A DNA stretch of 64,000 bases from positions 4,626,001-4,690,000 of the forward strand of contig NZ_CP029608.1 of the NCBI RefSeq assembly GCF_003352185.1, given 5' to 3'. Every line of letters begins with the position of its first letter. Position 1 is the stretch's first letter. The position numbers and the translations under genes are program-made. The notes under the pieces were generated by a model, which searched no databases, was not told the origin of the DNA, and worked only from the letters and a program-made list of their open reading frames with translations. The stretch is from Pseudomonas kribbensis. GTDB lineage: Bacteria > Pseudomonadota > Gammaproteobacteria > Pseudomonadales > Pseudomonadaceae. Below, in pieces: positions 46,735 through 54,511 of this stretch.

Positions 46735-48048
46735 TCAGGTCATCTGAATGATGGTCTGCATGATGGTGCTCTGGGTCGAGATGGTCTTGGCGTTCGCCTG
46801 ATAGTTGCTCTGGCCCTTGATCAGATCCACCAGCTCGTTGGTCAGGTTAACGTTCGACTCTTCCAGCGAGTTGGATACGACCGAACCCAGGGTGCCGGTT
46901 TCCGGCGCATCGTAGCCCGGGATACCCGAAGCGAAAGTCTCTTTCCAGCTGGTACCGCCGATAGGCTGCAGGCCCTGTTCGTTGGTGAAGCTGGCCAGTG
47001 CAACCTGGCCGATGGCCTTGCTCTGGTTGTTGCTGAAGTTGGCGAACAGGGTACCGGTACCGTCGATGGTCAGGTTGGTGATCTGGCCGGTGGCGTAACC
47101 ATCCTGGGTCGGAATCGAACGCGCGGTATCGGCGTTGTACTGAGTGGTCTTGGCCATGGAGATGGTGATGCCGGCCGGGTTCGCCGAAGCACCGTTGGCA
47201 GACCAGACACCATTGGTCACAGTCCCGGGCACCCAGCCAGTGAGCTTCAGGTCACTGCTGATCGTGGCGGGTGGAGTGCTGACCTGAGTCAGCTTGCCAG
47301 TGGAGTCGAAGGTCATGGTGGAAGCCACTGGCGCGGTGACCTTTGGATCACTGCCGGTAGCATCCGGGTTACGACCGTCCACCAGGGTGTAGACCTTCCA
47401 GGTGTTGGCACCGGTCTTGACCATGTATTGATCCATGGTGTGCTGGTTGCCCTGGCTGTCATAGATCGGAGTACTGAACGACTTGGTGTAGGTCGCCGTG
47501 TTGGTCGGGTCGAATTTGCCGGCCGCCACAGTATCGTCGATCACCGGAGCGGTCGAGTTCAGGTTGATGGTCGACGTCACCAGCGAGGTGGACTTCGGCG
47601 CCAGGTTCGAGGTATCGATCTTCAGGTCGGTCAACACGCCGTTGATGATCTTGCCGTTGGAATCCACACCATAGCCCTGCAGACGCGAGGTGTAGTCGGT
47701 GTTGGTGATGTAGCCGTCCTTGTCGACCTTGAACGTACCGGCACGGGTGTAGGACACCGAACCGTTGTTGCTCAGGGTGAAGAAGCCGGAACCGTTGATC
47801 CCCATGTCCAGCACGTTGCCGGTGTTGTTGATGTCACCCTGGGTGAACTGCTGGGAAACGTTGGCCAGGCGCACGCCGTTGCCGATGACCTTGCTGCCGC
47901 TACCCAGGCGGGTCGCCGAGTAGACATCTTCGAATTCCGCACGGGACGATTTGAAACCGGCTGTCGCGACGTTGGCGATGTTGTTGCCGGTCACGTCCAG
48001 TTGCTTGTTGGCTGCATAGAGACCGCTAAGGCCGATATTGAAAGACAT
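46735..48048 (-). CDS. flgE: flagellar hook protein FlgE
   Basis: FlgE polymerises into the hook that joins rod and filament. The 437-residue protein begins MSFNIGLSGLYAANKQLDVTGNNIANVATAGFKSSRAEF, the flagellar basal-body rod/hook N-terminal signature, and ends in the matching C-terminal helix NVNLTNELVDLIKGQSNYQANAKTISTQSTIMQTIIQM. The middle is the hook-specific domain. AAGGAGT precedes ATG 48048. It is the last gene of flgBCDE, and is followed by a terminator instead of flgF. Confidence 0.96.
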   Translation of the reverse strand: MSFNIGLSGLYAANKQLDVTGNNIANVATAGFKSSRAEFEDVYSATRLGSGSKVIGNGVRLANVSQQFTQGDINNTGNVLDMGINGSGFFTLSNNGSVSYTRAGTFKVDKDGYITNTDYTSRLQGYGVDSNGKIINGVLTDLKIDTSNLAPKSTSLVTSTINLNSTAPVIDDTVAAGKFDPTNTATYTKSFSTPIYDSQGNQHTMDQYMVKTGANTWKVYTLVDGRNPDATGSDPKVTAPVASTMTFDSTGKLTQVSTPPATISSDLKLTGWVPGTVTNGVWSANGASANPAGITISMAKTTQYNADTARSIPTQDGYATGQITNLTIDGTGTLFANFSNNQSKAIGQVALASFTNEQGLQPIGGTSWKETFASGIPGYDAPETGTLGSVVSNSLEESNVNLTNELVDLIKGQSNYQANAKTISTQSTIMQTIIQMT

Positions 48049-48078
48049 ATTCCACTCCTTTGTGCCGGTTAGTCGGCT

Positions 48079-48807
48079 CTATATACCAATGGTTTGTACT
48101 TTGGACAGGGCGACGGTGCCCTTGCCGGACAGGTTGAGCATCAGCTCGCCGCCGGTCTGGCTGATCGTCACGCTGGTGACGGTGGCCGGCAGGTAGGTCG
48201 CCATATCGGTCGAGGTGCCATTGATCGAGGCGTTGGCCTTGACGGTATAGGTACCGGTCTTCACCAGGTTGCCGTCCTTGTCCTTGCCGTCCCAGGTGAA
48301 GCTCGCATTGCCGGCGGCGCGGCTGCCCAGATCGATGGTGCGAACGACGGTGCCGCTGCTGTCGGTGATGCTGACGGTGCCGCCGGCAATCGACGACGGC
48401 ACGGTGACCGAACCGGTCATGCCTTTGCTCGGATCGTCGAGCTGGACCGAGTTGGTCTGCACGATCACGTTGCGGCCAACCAGCGACGAAGCCTGCAAGG
48501 CTTGCGACGAGTTGTAGTTGCCGGCCAGCGAACTCACGGTGCTGTTGAGGGTGGTGATCCCCTCGAGGCTGCTGAACTGCGCCAGCTGGGCAACGAATGC
48601 ACTGTTGTCCTGCGGGTCGAGCGGGTTCTGGTTTTTCAGCTGGGTCACCAGCAGTTGCAGGAACGCGTCCTTGCCCAGGGCCTGGCCGCCGGTGGAGCTG
48701 TTGGTGGCCGAAGCGATGCCGTCACCGGTGGTCGAACTGGTCTTTTTCGACGAGTTCGCCAGGATGTCCTTCATGCTCAGGCTGCTGGTGGTATCGGTAA
48801 CACTCAT
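48079..48807 (-). CDS. flgD: flagellar hook-capping protein FlgD
   Basis: FlgD forms the cap under which hook subunits assemble. The 242-residue protein has the N-terminal conserved segment LGKDAFLQLLVTQLKNQNPLDPQDNSAFVAQLAQFSSLEGI (about residues 43-83). The C-terminal FlgD Ig-like and tudor-like folds (GTVSITDSSGTVVRTIDLGSRAAGNASFTWDGKDKDGN) follow. It lies 30 bases upstream of flgE and 15 bases after flgC in the sigma-54-driven flgBCDE operon. Confidence 0.95.
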   Translation of the reverse strand: MSVTDTTSSLSMKDILANSSKKTSSTTGDGIASATNSSTGGQALGKDAFLQLLVTQLKNQNPLDPQDNSAFVAQLAQFSSLEGITTLNSTVSSLAGNYNSSQALQASSLVGRNVIVQTNSVQLDDPSKGMTGSVTVPSSIAGGTVSITDSSGTVVRTIDLGSRAAGNASFTWDGKDKDGNLVKTGTYTVKANASINGTSTDMATYLPATVTSVTISQTGGELMLNLSGKGTVALSKVQTIGI

Positions 48808-48822
48808 GGCAGTCGCCCCTTA

Positions 48823-49266
48823 TCACTGACCGAGGGTCAGTACCTTCTGCATCATGGTTTTGGCGGTGTTCATCATTTCGGCGTTGGTCTGGAAGGACCG
48901 GCTCGCGGAAATCATGTCGGCCATTTCTTCCACCACGTTGACGTTCGGGTAGTAGACGTAGCCCTTGGCGTCGGCGGCCGGATGATTCGGCTCATAGCGC
49001 GCTTCGAGGTTGCTCTGGTCTTCGACCACACCGAGCACCTGCACGCCCTGGCCTGCGGCGTCCTGGTTCTGGAACAGCGAGTTGCTGCCGCCGCTCTGGC
49101 CGCCCTGGAACATGGTGGCGAACACCGGGTGACGAGCGCGATAGGTCTGGTCGATGCTCGACGAGACGGTTTCGGCGTTGGCGATGTTCGAAGCCACGGT
49201 GTTCAAACGCGTGGTCTGGGCGCTCATGCCGCTGCCGGCAATGTTGAAAACGCTGGACAGGGACAT
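48823..49266 (-). CDS. flgC: flagellar basal-body rod protein FlgC
   Basis: FlgC is a proximal rod subunit. The 147-residue protein starts MSLSSVFNIAGSGMSAQTTRLNTVASNIANAETVSS, the rod/hook family N-terminus. It has the FlgC-specific PNVNVVEEMADMISASRSFQTNAEMMNTAKTMMQKVLTLGQ at the C-terminus. It begins three bases after the flgB stop. Confidence 0.96.
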   Translation of the reverse strand: MSLSSVFNIAGSGMSAQTTRLNTVASNIANAETVSSSIDQTYRARHPVFATMFQGGQSGGSNSLFQNQDAAGQGVQVLGVVEDQSNLEARYEPNHPAADAKGYVYYPNVNVVEEMADMISASRSFQTNAEMMNTAKTMMQKVLTLGQ

Positions 49267-49269
49267 GGA

Positions 49270-49677
49270 TTACTCTCCGCGCAGGGCTGACACCAGCCCT
49301 TTGAATTTGCTGTTGAGCAGCGTGAAGCTGGCCTGGAAGCCGACGGCGTTTTCCGCGTAGTTCGACTGTTCCAGCTGAGCGTCAACGGTGTTCTGGTCGA
49401 TCGACGGCTGCATCGGCGTGCGATACATCAGCGACTCGTCGCCATTGCCCAGGCCTTCAGCTTCGATGTGACGGCTGTTGGTCATGTTCAGGGCGATGGT
49501 GCCGTTGGCGTTCTTCTGGCTCTGTGCTTCGAGCACTTTGGAGAAATCCAGATCCCGAGCCTTGTAGTTCGGGGTGTCGGCGTTGGCGATGTTGTTGGCC
49601 AGGACTTCGGCACGCTGGGCGCGGAAGCCCAGGGCTTTTTCGTGAATTCCGAGCGCTTTATCGAAGCTGATGCTCAT
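49270..49677 (-). CDS. flgB: flagellar basal-body rod protein FlgB
   Basis: FlgB is another proximal rod subunit. The 135-residue protein starts MSISFDKALGIHEKALGFRAQRAEVLANNIANADTPNYKARDLDF. NNIANADTPNYKA is the family signature. The ATG at 49675-49677 lies about 33 bases downstream of the expected transcription start of the sigma-54 promoter at 49721-49737, so flgBCDE should be RpoN- and FleQ-dependent. Two hairpins separate it from cheR. Confidence 0.96.
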   Translation of the reverse strand: MSISFDKALGIHEKALGFRAQRAEVLANNIANADTPNYKARDLDFSKVLEAQSQKNANGTIALNMTNSRHIEAEGLGNGDESLMYRTPMQPSIDQNTVDAQLEQSNYAENAVGFQASFTLLNSKFKGLVSALRGE

Positions 49678-49720
49678 GTCGGGAACCTTCAGGTGACCGG
49701 GTTTTTCGTAACAGGGTTAT

Positions 49721-49737
49721 AGCAAGCGTCGTGCCAG
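49721..49737 (-). promoter_or_regulatory. sigma-54 promoter of flgBCDE
   Basis: On the minus strand CTGGCACG-ACGC-TTGCT is an exact match to the -24/-12 consensus. The predicted start of transcription is about 49710, with flgB starting at 49677. Confidence 0.9.
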
Positions 49738-49741
49738 TTTC

Positions 49742-49766
49742 AAAAAGCCCCGGATTCCGGGGCTTT
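49742..49766 (-). terminator. hairpin upstream of flgB
   Basis: AAAGCCCCGG-ATT-CCGGGGCTTT with T-rich flanks on both strands. It lies directly upstream of the sigma-54 promoter and may insulate flgB from cheR transcription. Confidence 0.75.
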
Positions 49767-49871
49767 GCAGGGGATCGGCAAGGCGGCAATGCCAGAAAAG
49801 CGGCAACGGGTTTCCGCCGCATGCCGCTTTTCTGCCGCTTGCCGCCACCGCAAAAAACCTCAGGCATAAAA

Positions 49872-49899
49872 AAACGGGAGCCCCTGAGGACTCCCGTTT
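49872..49899 (-). terminator. intrinsic terminator of cheR
   Basis: AAACGGGAG-CCCCTGAGGA-CTCCCGTTT, with T's on both sides, 20 bases past the cheR stop. Confidence 0.9.
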
Positions 49900-49918
49900 T
49901 TTGTGTTGCCGGTGCCAG

Positions 49919-50746
49919 TCACTTCGCCTGGTAAATGATTCCCGGGCTGCACTGGACCATCTGGTAATGGTCCGGCAAACCGTTCAGCGCTTCGGAAGCG
50001 CCGAGGAACAGATAACCACCCGGCTTCAGCGTGCTGTGAATGCGCAACAGGATGTCTTTCTTCACCTCGGCGGAGAAGTAGATCAGCACGTTGCGGCAGA
50101 ACACGATGTCGAACTTGCCAAGGCTTGCGTAGCTGTCGAGCAGGTTGAACGAGCGGAATTCCACCCGGTTCTTGATCGGTGCCTTGATCACCCAGCGCCC
50201 CGGCCCTTTCGGGTCGAAGTAGCGCTGCAGACGATCAGCGGACAGACCGCGACCGATCGCCAGGCTGTCGTACTCGCCGGTCTTGCAGTTGGTCAGCATG
50301 CTGCCGGACAGATCCGTGGCAACGATCTGCACGCCCATCTTCAACTGGCCGATGTTGGTCCGCTCGAACTCGTCGATCGACATCGACAGCGAATAGGGTT
50401 CCTGACCCGACGAGCAGGCCGCCGACCAGATCCGCAGACGCTGGTTGGGAGCGGCCTTGATCGCCTCGGGCAGCACCTTGTTCTTCAAGACTTCAAACGG
50501 ATAGGTGTCGCGAAACCACAGGGTTTCGTTGGTCGTCATGGCATCGACCACCTGCTCGCGCAAACCGCTGCGCGGCTGGGTCTGGATGCGCTGAACCAGC
50601 TCACCCAGGGACTTGATGCCTTGCTGCTCCATCAGTTTGTTGAGACGGCTCGAGACCAGGTACTGCTTGTTTTCACCGAGCAAAATGCCACAGGCTTTTT
50701 CCAGGAAGACCCGGAACTGTTCGAAATCCAAATTACCCGTAGACAA
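49919..50746 (-). CDS. cheR: chemotaxis methyltransferase CheR
   Basis: CheR methylates glutamates of chemoreceptors using S-adenosylmethionine. The 275-residue protein has an N-terminal helical domain and a SAM-binding C-domain. Motifs include TTNETLWFRD, RLRIWSAACSSGQEPYSLSM, the SAM loop QIVATDLSGSMLTNCK, and DIVFCRNVLIYFS. Translation starts at TTG 50746 (MSTGNLDFEQFR), the form I recall from related strains. It is downstream of cheV in the same direction with 47 bases between. Confidence 0.94.
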   Translation of the reverse strand: MSTGNLDFEQFRVFLEKACGILLGENKQYLVSSRLNKLMEQQGIKSLGELVQRIQTQPRSGLREQVVDAMTTNETLWFRDTYPFEVLKNKVLPEAIKAAPNQRLRIWSAACSSGQEPYSLSMSIDEFERTNIGQLKMGVQIVATDLSGSMLTNCKTGEYDSLAIGRGLSADRLQRYFDPKGPGRWVIKAPIKNRVEFRSFNLLDSYASLGKFDIVFCRNVLIYFSAEVKKDILLRIHSTLKPGGYLFLGASEALNGLPDHYQMVQCSPGIIYQAK

Positions 50747-50793
50747 ATGATGCCGCCTCTTAAATCGTGTTGACCGCCAGGGACGGAAAGTCC

Positions 50794-51726
50794 CTAGCTG
50801 ATATCTGCTGCTTTGATCCGGTCGACTACCCGGGATGCCAGGTCATCAGGACGGAATTTGGCCAGGAAGTCATCGGCACCGACCTTCTTGACCATCGCCT
50901 GGTTGAACACACCCGACAACGAAGTATGCAGGATGATATGAAGCTTTTGCATGCGAGGGTCGCCGCGGATTTCCGCCGTCAGGGTGTACCCGTCCATCTC
51001 CGGCATTTCGATGTCGGAGATCATCATCAGGAACTCTTCTTCCGGCTTCTTGCCCTCGTCGACCAGCTTGCGCAGGTAATCCAGCGCCTGCTTGCCGTCG
51101 TTCAGCGCCACCACTTCGACACCGACCGTCTGCAGGCAGCGTGTCACCTGCTTGCGCGCCACCGACGAGTCATCGACCGTCAGCACCCGCAACGACAATG
51201 CCTTGCTCTGGGTCTCGACATCAACAACGCCGACCGAAATCGCTTCCGGCGTCGGTGCGACTTCCGCCAGCACCTTCTCGACGTCGATGATTTCGACTAA
51301 CTGATTGTCCACCCGAGTCACAGCGGTCAGGTAATGATCGCGACCGGTCCCCTTGGGTGGCGGATGGATCTCTTCCCAGTTCATGTTGACGATACGTTCC
51401 ACCGAGCGCACCAGGAAACCCTGGGTCTTGGTGTTGTATTCCGTGATGATCACGAACGGACTGTTCTTGTCTTTCAACGCCCCGGAGCCGGTCGCCATTG
51501 CCAGATCGAGGATCGGAATGGTCGCCCCCCGGATATTCGCCACCCCGCACACGACAGGACTGGACTTGGGCATCAGCGTCAGTTGCGGGCATTGCAGCAC
51601 TTCCCGAACCTTGAACACGTTGATCCCGTAGAGCTGCTGGCCGTCGAGACGGAACAACAACAGCTCCAGGCGATTCTGCCCTACCAGTTGCGTGCGCTGG
51701 TTCACCGAATCCATTACACCAGCCAT
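50794..51726 (-). CDS. cheV: chemotaxis coupling protein CheV
   Basis: CheV combines a CheW-like domain with a receiver, coupling receptors to CheA and allowing adaptation. The 310-residue protein (ATG 51724-51726, MAGVMDSVNQRTQLVGQ) has a CheW domain at about residues 15-165 (LELLLFRLDGQQLYGINVFKVREVL). The receiver follows (LTVDDSSVARKQV) with phospho-acceptor Asp in MISDIEMPEMDGYTL. It is divergent from flgA. Confidence 0.94.
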   Translation of the reverse strand: MAGVMDSVNQRTQLVGQNRLELLLFRLDGQQLYGINVFKVREVLQCPQLTLMPKSSPVVCGVANIRGATIPILDLAMATGSGALKDKNSPFVIITEYNTKTQGFLVRSVERIVNMNWEEIHPPPKGTGRDHYLTAVTRVDNQLVEIIDVEKVLAEVAPTPEAISVGVVDVETQSKALSLRVLTVDDSSVARKQVTRCLQTVGVEVVALNDGKQALDYLRKLVDEGKKPEEEFLMMISDIEMPEMDGYTLTAEIRGDPRMQKLHIILHTSLSGVFNQAMVKKVGADDFLAKFRPDDLASRVVDRIKAADIS

Positions 51727-51781
51727 GCCCAGACTCCTACACCAACGCCAAGTGTTGTTGCGACGCACATTCATTGCTAAA

Positions 51782-51797
51782 CGGCACGGCGCTTGCT
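51782..51797 (+). promoter_or_regulatory. sigma-54 promoter at flgA
   Basis: CGGCACG-GCGC-TTGCT carries the GG and GC of -24/-12 with the correct 10-bp gap. The -12 element ends 12 bases before the flgA ATG at 51809, so the predicted start of transcription falls almost on the start codon. Confidence 0.75.
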
Positions 51798-51808
51798 TTT
51801 TAACTCGT

Positions 51809-52570
51809 ATGAACATTCAAACGACATTTTTCCGACGCCTGACATCCCCTATCCGCAGAGGACTTTGCGCGGTGTCTGCCGCTTGCCTGTTTTTCGCGGG
51901 CAGCCCTGCCAGTGCTGATGCGGTTACCTTGCCTGACATGCTTATCGGCGTCACTCAGGGCTTTCTTGAATTCACCGTAGAAGACTATCTGGCTACCAGT
52001 CAAACGGAAGGGCGTTATGAAATCGAGGTCAAGCAGCTCGATCCGCGCATGCGCATGCCTATGTGCGACAAGGAATTGACAGCGTCGCTGGAGAGTCCGG
52101 GGCGTCCTCTGGGCCGTGTGACCGTCAAGGTCCGCTGTGAAGGCGCCTCCCCCTGGACCGTGTTCGTACCCGCTCAAGTCCGCCTGTTTCGCGAGGTCGT
52201 GACCACCACTCGCCCGCTCAAGCGCGCCGGCATCATCGAGCCCCAGGACGTGACCCTGCGCGAGCATGATGTCAGTCAGATCAATCAGGGTTTCCTGACG
52301 TCGGTGGATGAGGCGATCGGGCAGAAATTGACCCGACCAACGGTCGCCGATCAGGTGATTACCCTTGTGCATCTGGAACAGGCAGAAGTCGTTCGCAAAG
52401 GCGATCAAGTGGTGATTACCGCCCGTAGCGGCACACTGGCCGTGCGCATGCCGGGCGAGGCCCTGTCCAATGGCGGCCTGAAAGAACAGATTCGAGTGAA
52501 AAACCTCAATTCCCAACGGGTCATCAAGGCGCAGGTCATGGCGCCGGGCCAGGTGGAAGTGGCAATGTGA
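51809..52570 (+). CDS. flgA: flagellar P-ring assembly chaperone FlgA
   Basis: FlgA is a periplasmic chaperone for P-ring protein FlgI. The 253-residue protein has a long signal sequence (MNIQTTFFRRLTSPIRRGLCAVSAACLFFAGSPASA, cleaved before DAVTLP). It has the SAF domain common to pilus and P-ring chaperones in its C-terminal half, including RPLKRAGIIEPQDVTLRE and LTRPTVADQVI. The ATG at 51809 lies only 12 bases from the sigma-54 -12 element. A later start would cut into the signal peptide, so either the message is nearly leaderless or a second promoter exists. Confidence 0.92.
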   Translation: MNIQTTFFRRLTSPIRRGLCAVSAACLFFAGSPASADAVTLPDMLIGVTQGFLEFTVEDYLATSQTEGRYEIEVKQLDPRMRMPMCDKELTASLESPGRPLGRVTVKVRCEGASPWTVFVPAQVRLFREVVTTTRPLKRAGIIEPQDVTLREHDVSQINQGFLTSVDEAIGQKLTRPTVADQVITLVHLEQAEVVRKGDQVVITARSGTLAVRMPGEALSNGGLKEQIRVKNLNSQRVIKAQVMAPGQVEVAM

Positions 52571-52702
52571 GCAACGACTGGAGCAATGACAGGAAAGCCT
52601 CGTGAGTGACCGCGCAGAAAACTGGCGCCAACCTGAGCTGTTCCCTAAACTGTGCCGCAGCAGGATCTGTGCGGCGCATGCAGGCTTATTGGTAAAAGAG
52701 CC

Positions 52703-52729
52703 TAAAGTTTTCCAGGGGATGGCCGAGAA
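52703..52729 (+). promoter_or_regulatory. sigma-28 (FliA) promoter of flgM
   Basis: TAAAGTTT (52703-52710), 11-bp spacer, then GCCGAGAA (52722-52729), which differs at one base from the consensus GCCGATAA. The promoter lies 36 bp before flgM, so FliA would drive its own anti-sigma factor. Confidence 0.9.
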
Positions 52730-52764
52730 CATGGCAAGCGTCCAAATTCCCAGAGGTTTTTAAC

Positions 52765-53091
52765 ATGGTCATCGATTTCAGCCGTTTGAACAGCTCCTCG
52801 TCACTTACGGGCAGTACACGTACCAGCGCGCCCAAGGAAACCGCCGAAACCGGCACCTCCGCGCCGCTGAATACCCCGGCCGAACAGGCCAGTACCGCAA
52901 AAAGCGGGGAATCGGTACACCTCAGCAATGAGGCTCAACAGTTGCAGAAGGTCACTGACAAGCTGCGCGATCAGCCTGCCGTCGACAAAGCCCGCGTGGC
53001 CGAGTTGAAAGCAGCGATTGCCGATGGCAGCTATAAAGTCGACAGCAACCGTGTAGCCAGCAAACTGCTCAACTTCGAAGCCCAGCGCTAG
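52765..53091 (+). CDS. flgM: anti-sigma-28 factor FlgM
   Basis: FlgM binds and holds FliA until the hook is complete, then is exported. The 108-residue protein is disordered and Ser/Thr-rich in its first half. The C-terminal [53 protein letters not shown] is the FliA-binding region. The start is ATG 52765 and flgN follows 48 bases later. The sigma-28 promoter upstream indicates a feedback loop. Confidence 0.96.
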   Translation: MVIDFSRLNSSSSLTGSTRTSAPKETAETGTSAPLNTPAEQASTAKSGESVHLSNEAQQLQKVTDKLRDQPAVDKARVAELKAAIADGSYKVDSNRVASKLLNFEAQR

Positions 53092-53139
53092 GCCTCGGCC
53101 TGCGCCAGGCTTTTGGACGCTTAAAACCCAAGGCCAGCC

Positions 53140-53607
53140 ATGCACGACACTACTTTATTGCAACTGATCACCGACGACTTTGCTCCAGCTCAACAACTGC
53201 TGGAGTTACTGCATACCGAGTCCCTCGCCTTGCACGGTCGCGACATGCCCCTGCTGGAAGAAATTCTGGCGCGCAAACAGGCATTGATCATTCTGCTCGA
53301 GCAGCATGGCCGCAAGCGCAGCGAAATCCTCGCCAGCCTCAATCTGTCGCTCGACCGCCAGGGCCTGGAACAACTGGCCAGCCAGTCGAGCATCGGCGAT
53401 CAGTTGCTGAGCCAGAGCGATGTCCTGACCGACCTGATCGCCCAGTGCCAGGCGGCCAACGTCAAGAATGGCCAGTCGATCGTGATGCAGCAGGCCGCCA
53501 CGGCCAATCAGCTGAAAATCCTCACCGGTGGCGAGCCTCCCGCGCTCTACGATGCCAGCGGCACCTTCTCCAAACTGCAGAAACCGCGCGCGCTCAGCCA
53601 GGCGTGA
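53140..53607 (+). CDS. flgN: flagellar export chaperone FlgN
   Basis: FlgN is the cytoplasmic chaperone for hook-filament junction proteins FlgK and FlgL. The 155-residue protein is almost entirely helical (LLQLITDDFAPAQQLLELLHTESLALHGRD; LEEILARKQALIILLEQHGRKRSEIL), consistent with FlgN. It is in the flgM-flgN-flgZ unit, with flgZ starting 95 bases downstream. Confidence 0.93.
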   Translation: MHDTTLLQLITDDFAPAQQLLELLHTESLALHGRDMPLLEEILARKQALIILLEQHGRKRSEILASLNLSLDRQGLEQLASQSSIGDQLLSQSDVLTDLIAQCQAANVKNGQSIVMQQAATANQLKILTGGEPPALYDASGTFSKLQKPRALSQA

Positions 53608-53702
53608 TGCTTTCTTCTATGCTTGCGCCCTATCAACGCGCGATACATGCTGGCAAAATACTGGCCAGCCGTAGTCAAAATTTGTCTGGAGATTGATTTA
53701 AC

Positions 53703-54437
53703 GTGTCCAATGATGACGCTCCGCAGCCCCCAAAGGTGCTTACCACGCCCCTGGAGATCTCCAGCAATCTGCGCCAGCTGCAAGAGAGCCACGATCCGCT
53801 GATCATCACCTTTCACGAGCGCAGCCAGCGCTTCCAGAGCTACCTGATCAAGGTCGACCGGGAAACCGCCACCATTGCCCTGGACGAAATGATCCCGCGC
53901 GATGGCGAGCGCTTCCTGCTGGCTGGCGAACCGTTCAAGGTCGAAGGCTTCCACGAAGGCGTACGCATCGCCTGGGAATACAACGGCACACTGGACATCA
54001 AGGAATCCGACGGTGACCGCTTCTATGTCGGCGAGATGCCCACCGAAGTGGTCTATCACCAGCGCCGCAACGCCTTCCGCGCCGCACTGAAGCTGACCGA
54101 TCTGGTGAGCGTCGAACTAGGCGGCGAAAAGCTCAAATCGCCAATCGGTGGCAAACTGCTGGATATCTCCGCCACCGGCTGCAAGCTGCGTTTCGAAGGC
54201 GACATCACCGACCGCCTGCAACTGGGCCAGGTCTACGATCGCCTGATCGCCCCGCCGCTGTTCGGCAACCAGCCAGCAGCGGTCGAGCTGCGTTACCTGC
54301 ACTTCGAAGAAAAACTCAACATCACCTTCGCCGGCCTGCGCTTTCACAACATCAGCGGTCCGGCAGCGCGCAACGTCGAGCGTTTCGTCTATCAGTTGCA
54401 ACGTGAAGCACGGCGCTTCGACAAAGACGACCTCTGA
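53703..54437 (+). CDS. flgZ: cyclic-di-GMP-binding flagellar brake protein FlgZ (YcgR family)
   Basis: A 244-residue PilZ-domain protein that slows the flagellar motor when cyclic di-GMP is high. The N-terminal YcgR-type domain spans about residues 15-110. The PilZ motif RxxxR is at residues 122-126 (QRRNAFR), and the second motif is DISATG near 154-160. It starts at GTG 53703. The position after flgM-flgN matches the gene named flgZ in P. fluorescens F113. A strong terminator follows. Confidence 0.93.
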   Translation: MSNDDAPQPPKVLTTPLEISSNLRQLQESHDPLIITFHERSQRFQSYLIKVDRETATIALDEMIPRDGERFLLAGEPFKVEGFHEGVRIAWEYNGTLDIKESDGDRFYVGEMPTEVVYHQRRNAFRAALKLTDLVSVELGGEKLKSPIGGKLLDISATGCKLRFEGDITDRLQLGQVYDRLIAPPLFGNQPAAVELRYLHFEEKLNITFAGLRFHNISGPAARNVERFVYQLQREARRFDKDDL

Positions 54438-54452
54438 TCCGCACGCACCATG

Positions 54453-54490
54453 AAAAACGGGCAGTCCCTTGTGGTGACTGCCCGTTTTTT
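54453..54490 (+). terminator. intrinsic terminator of flgZ
   Basis: AAAACGGGCAGTC / GACTGCCCGTTTT arms with a 9-base loop and a T-run, 16 bases past the flgZ stop. The structure can also serve the convergent MFS gene. Confidence 0.94.
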
Positions 54491-54511
54491 ATGCCTGGTG
54501 TTTTTTCAGGA

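Noticed and set aside
46489..48072. 527-codon open frame running from the repeat element into flgE on the plus strand
   Set aside because: It is antisense to flgE over most of its length, and its first part is repeat sequence.
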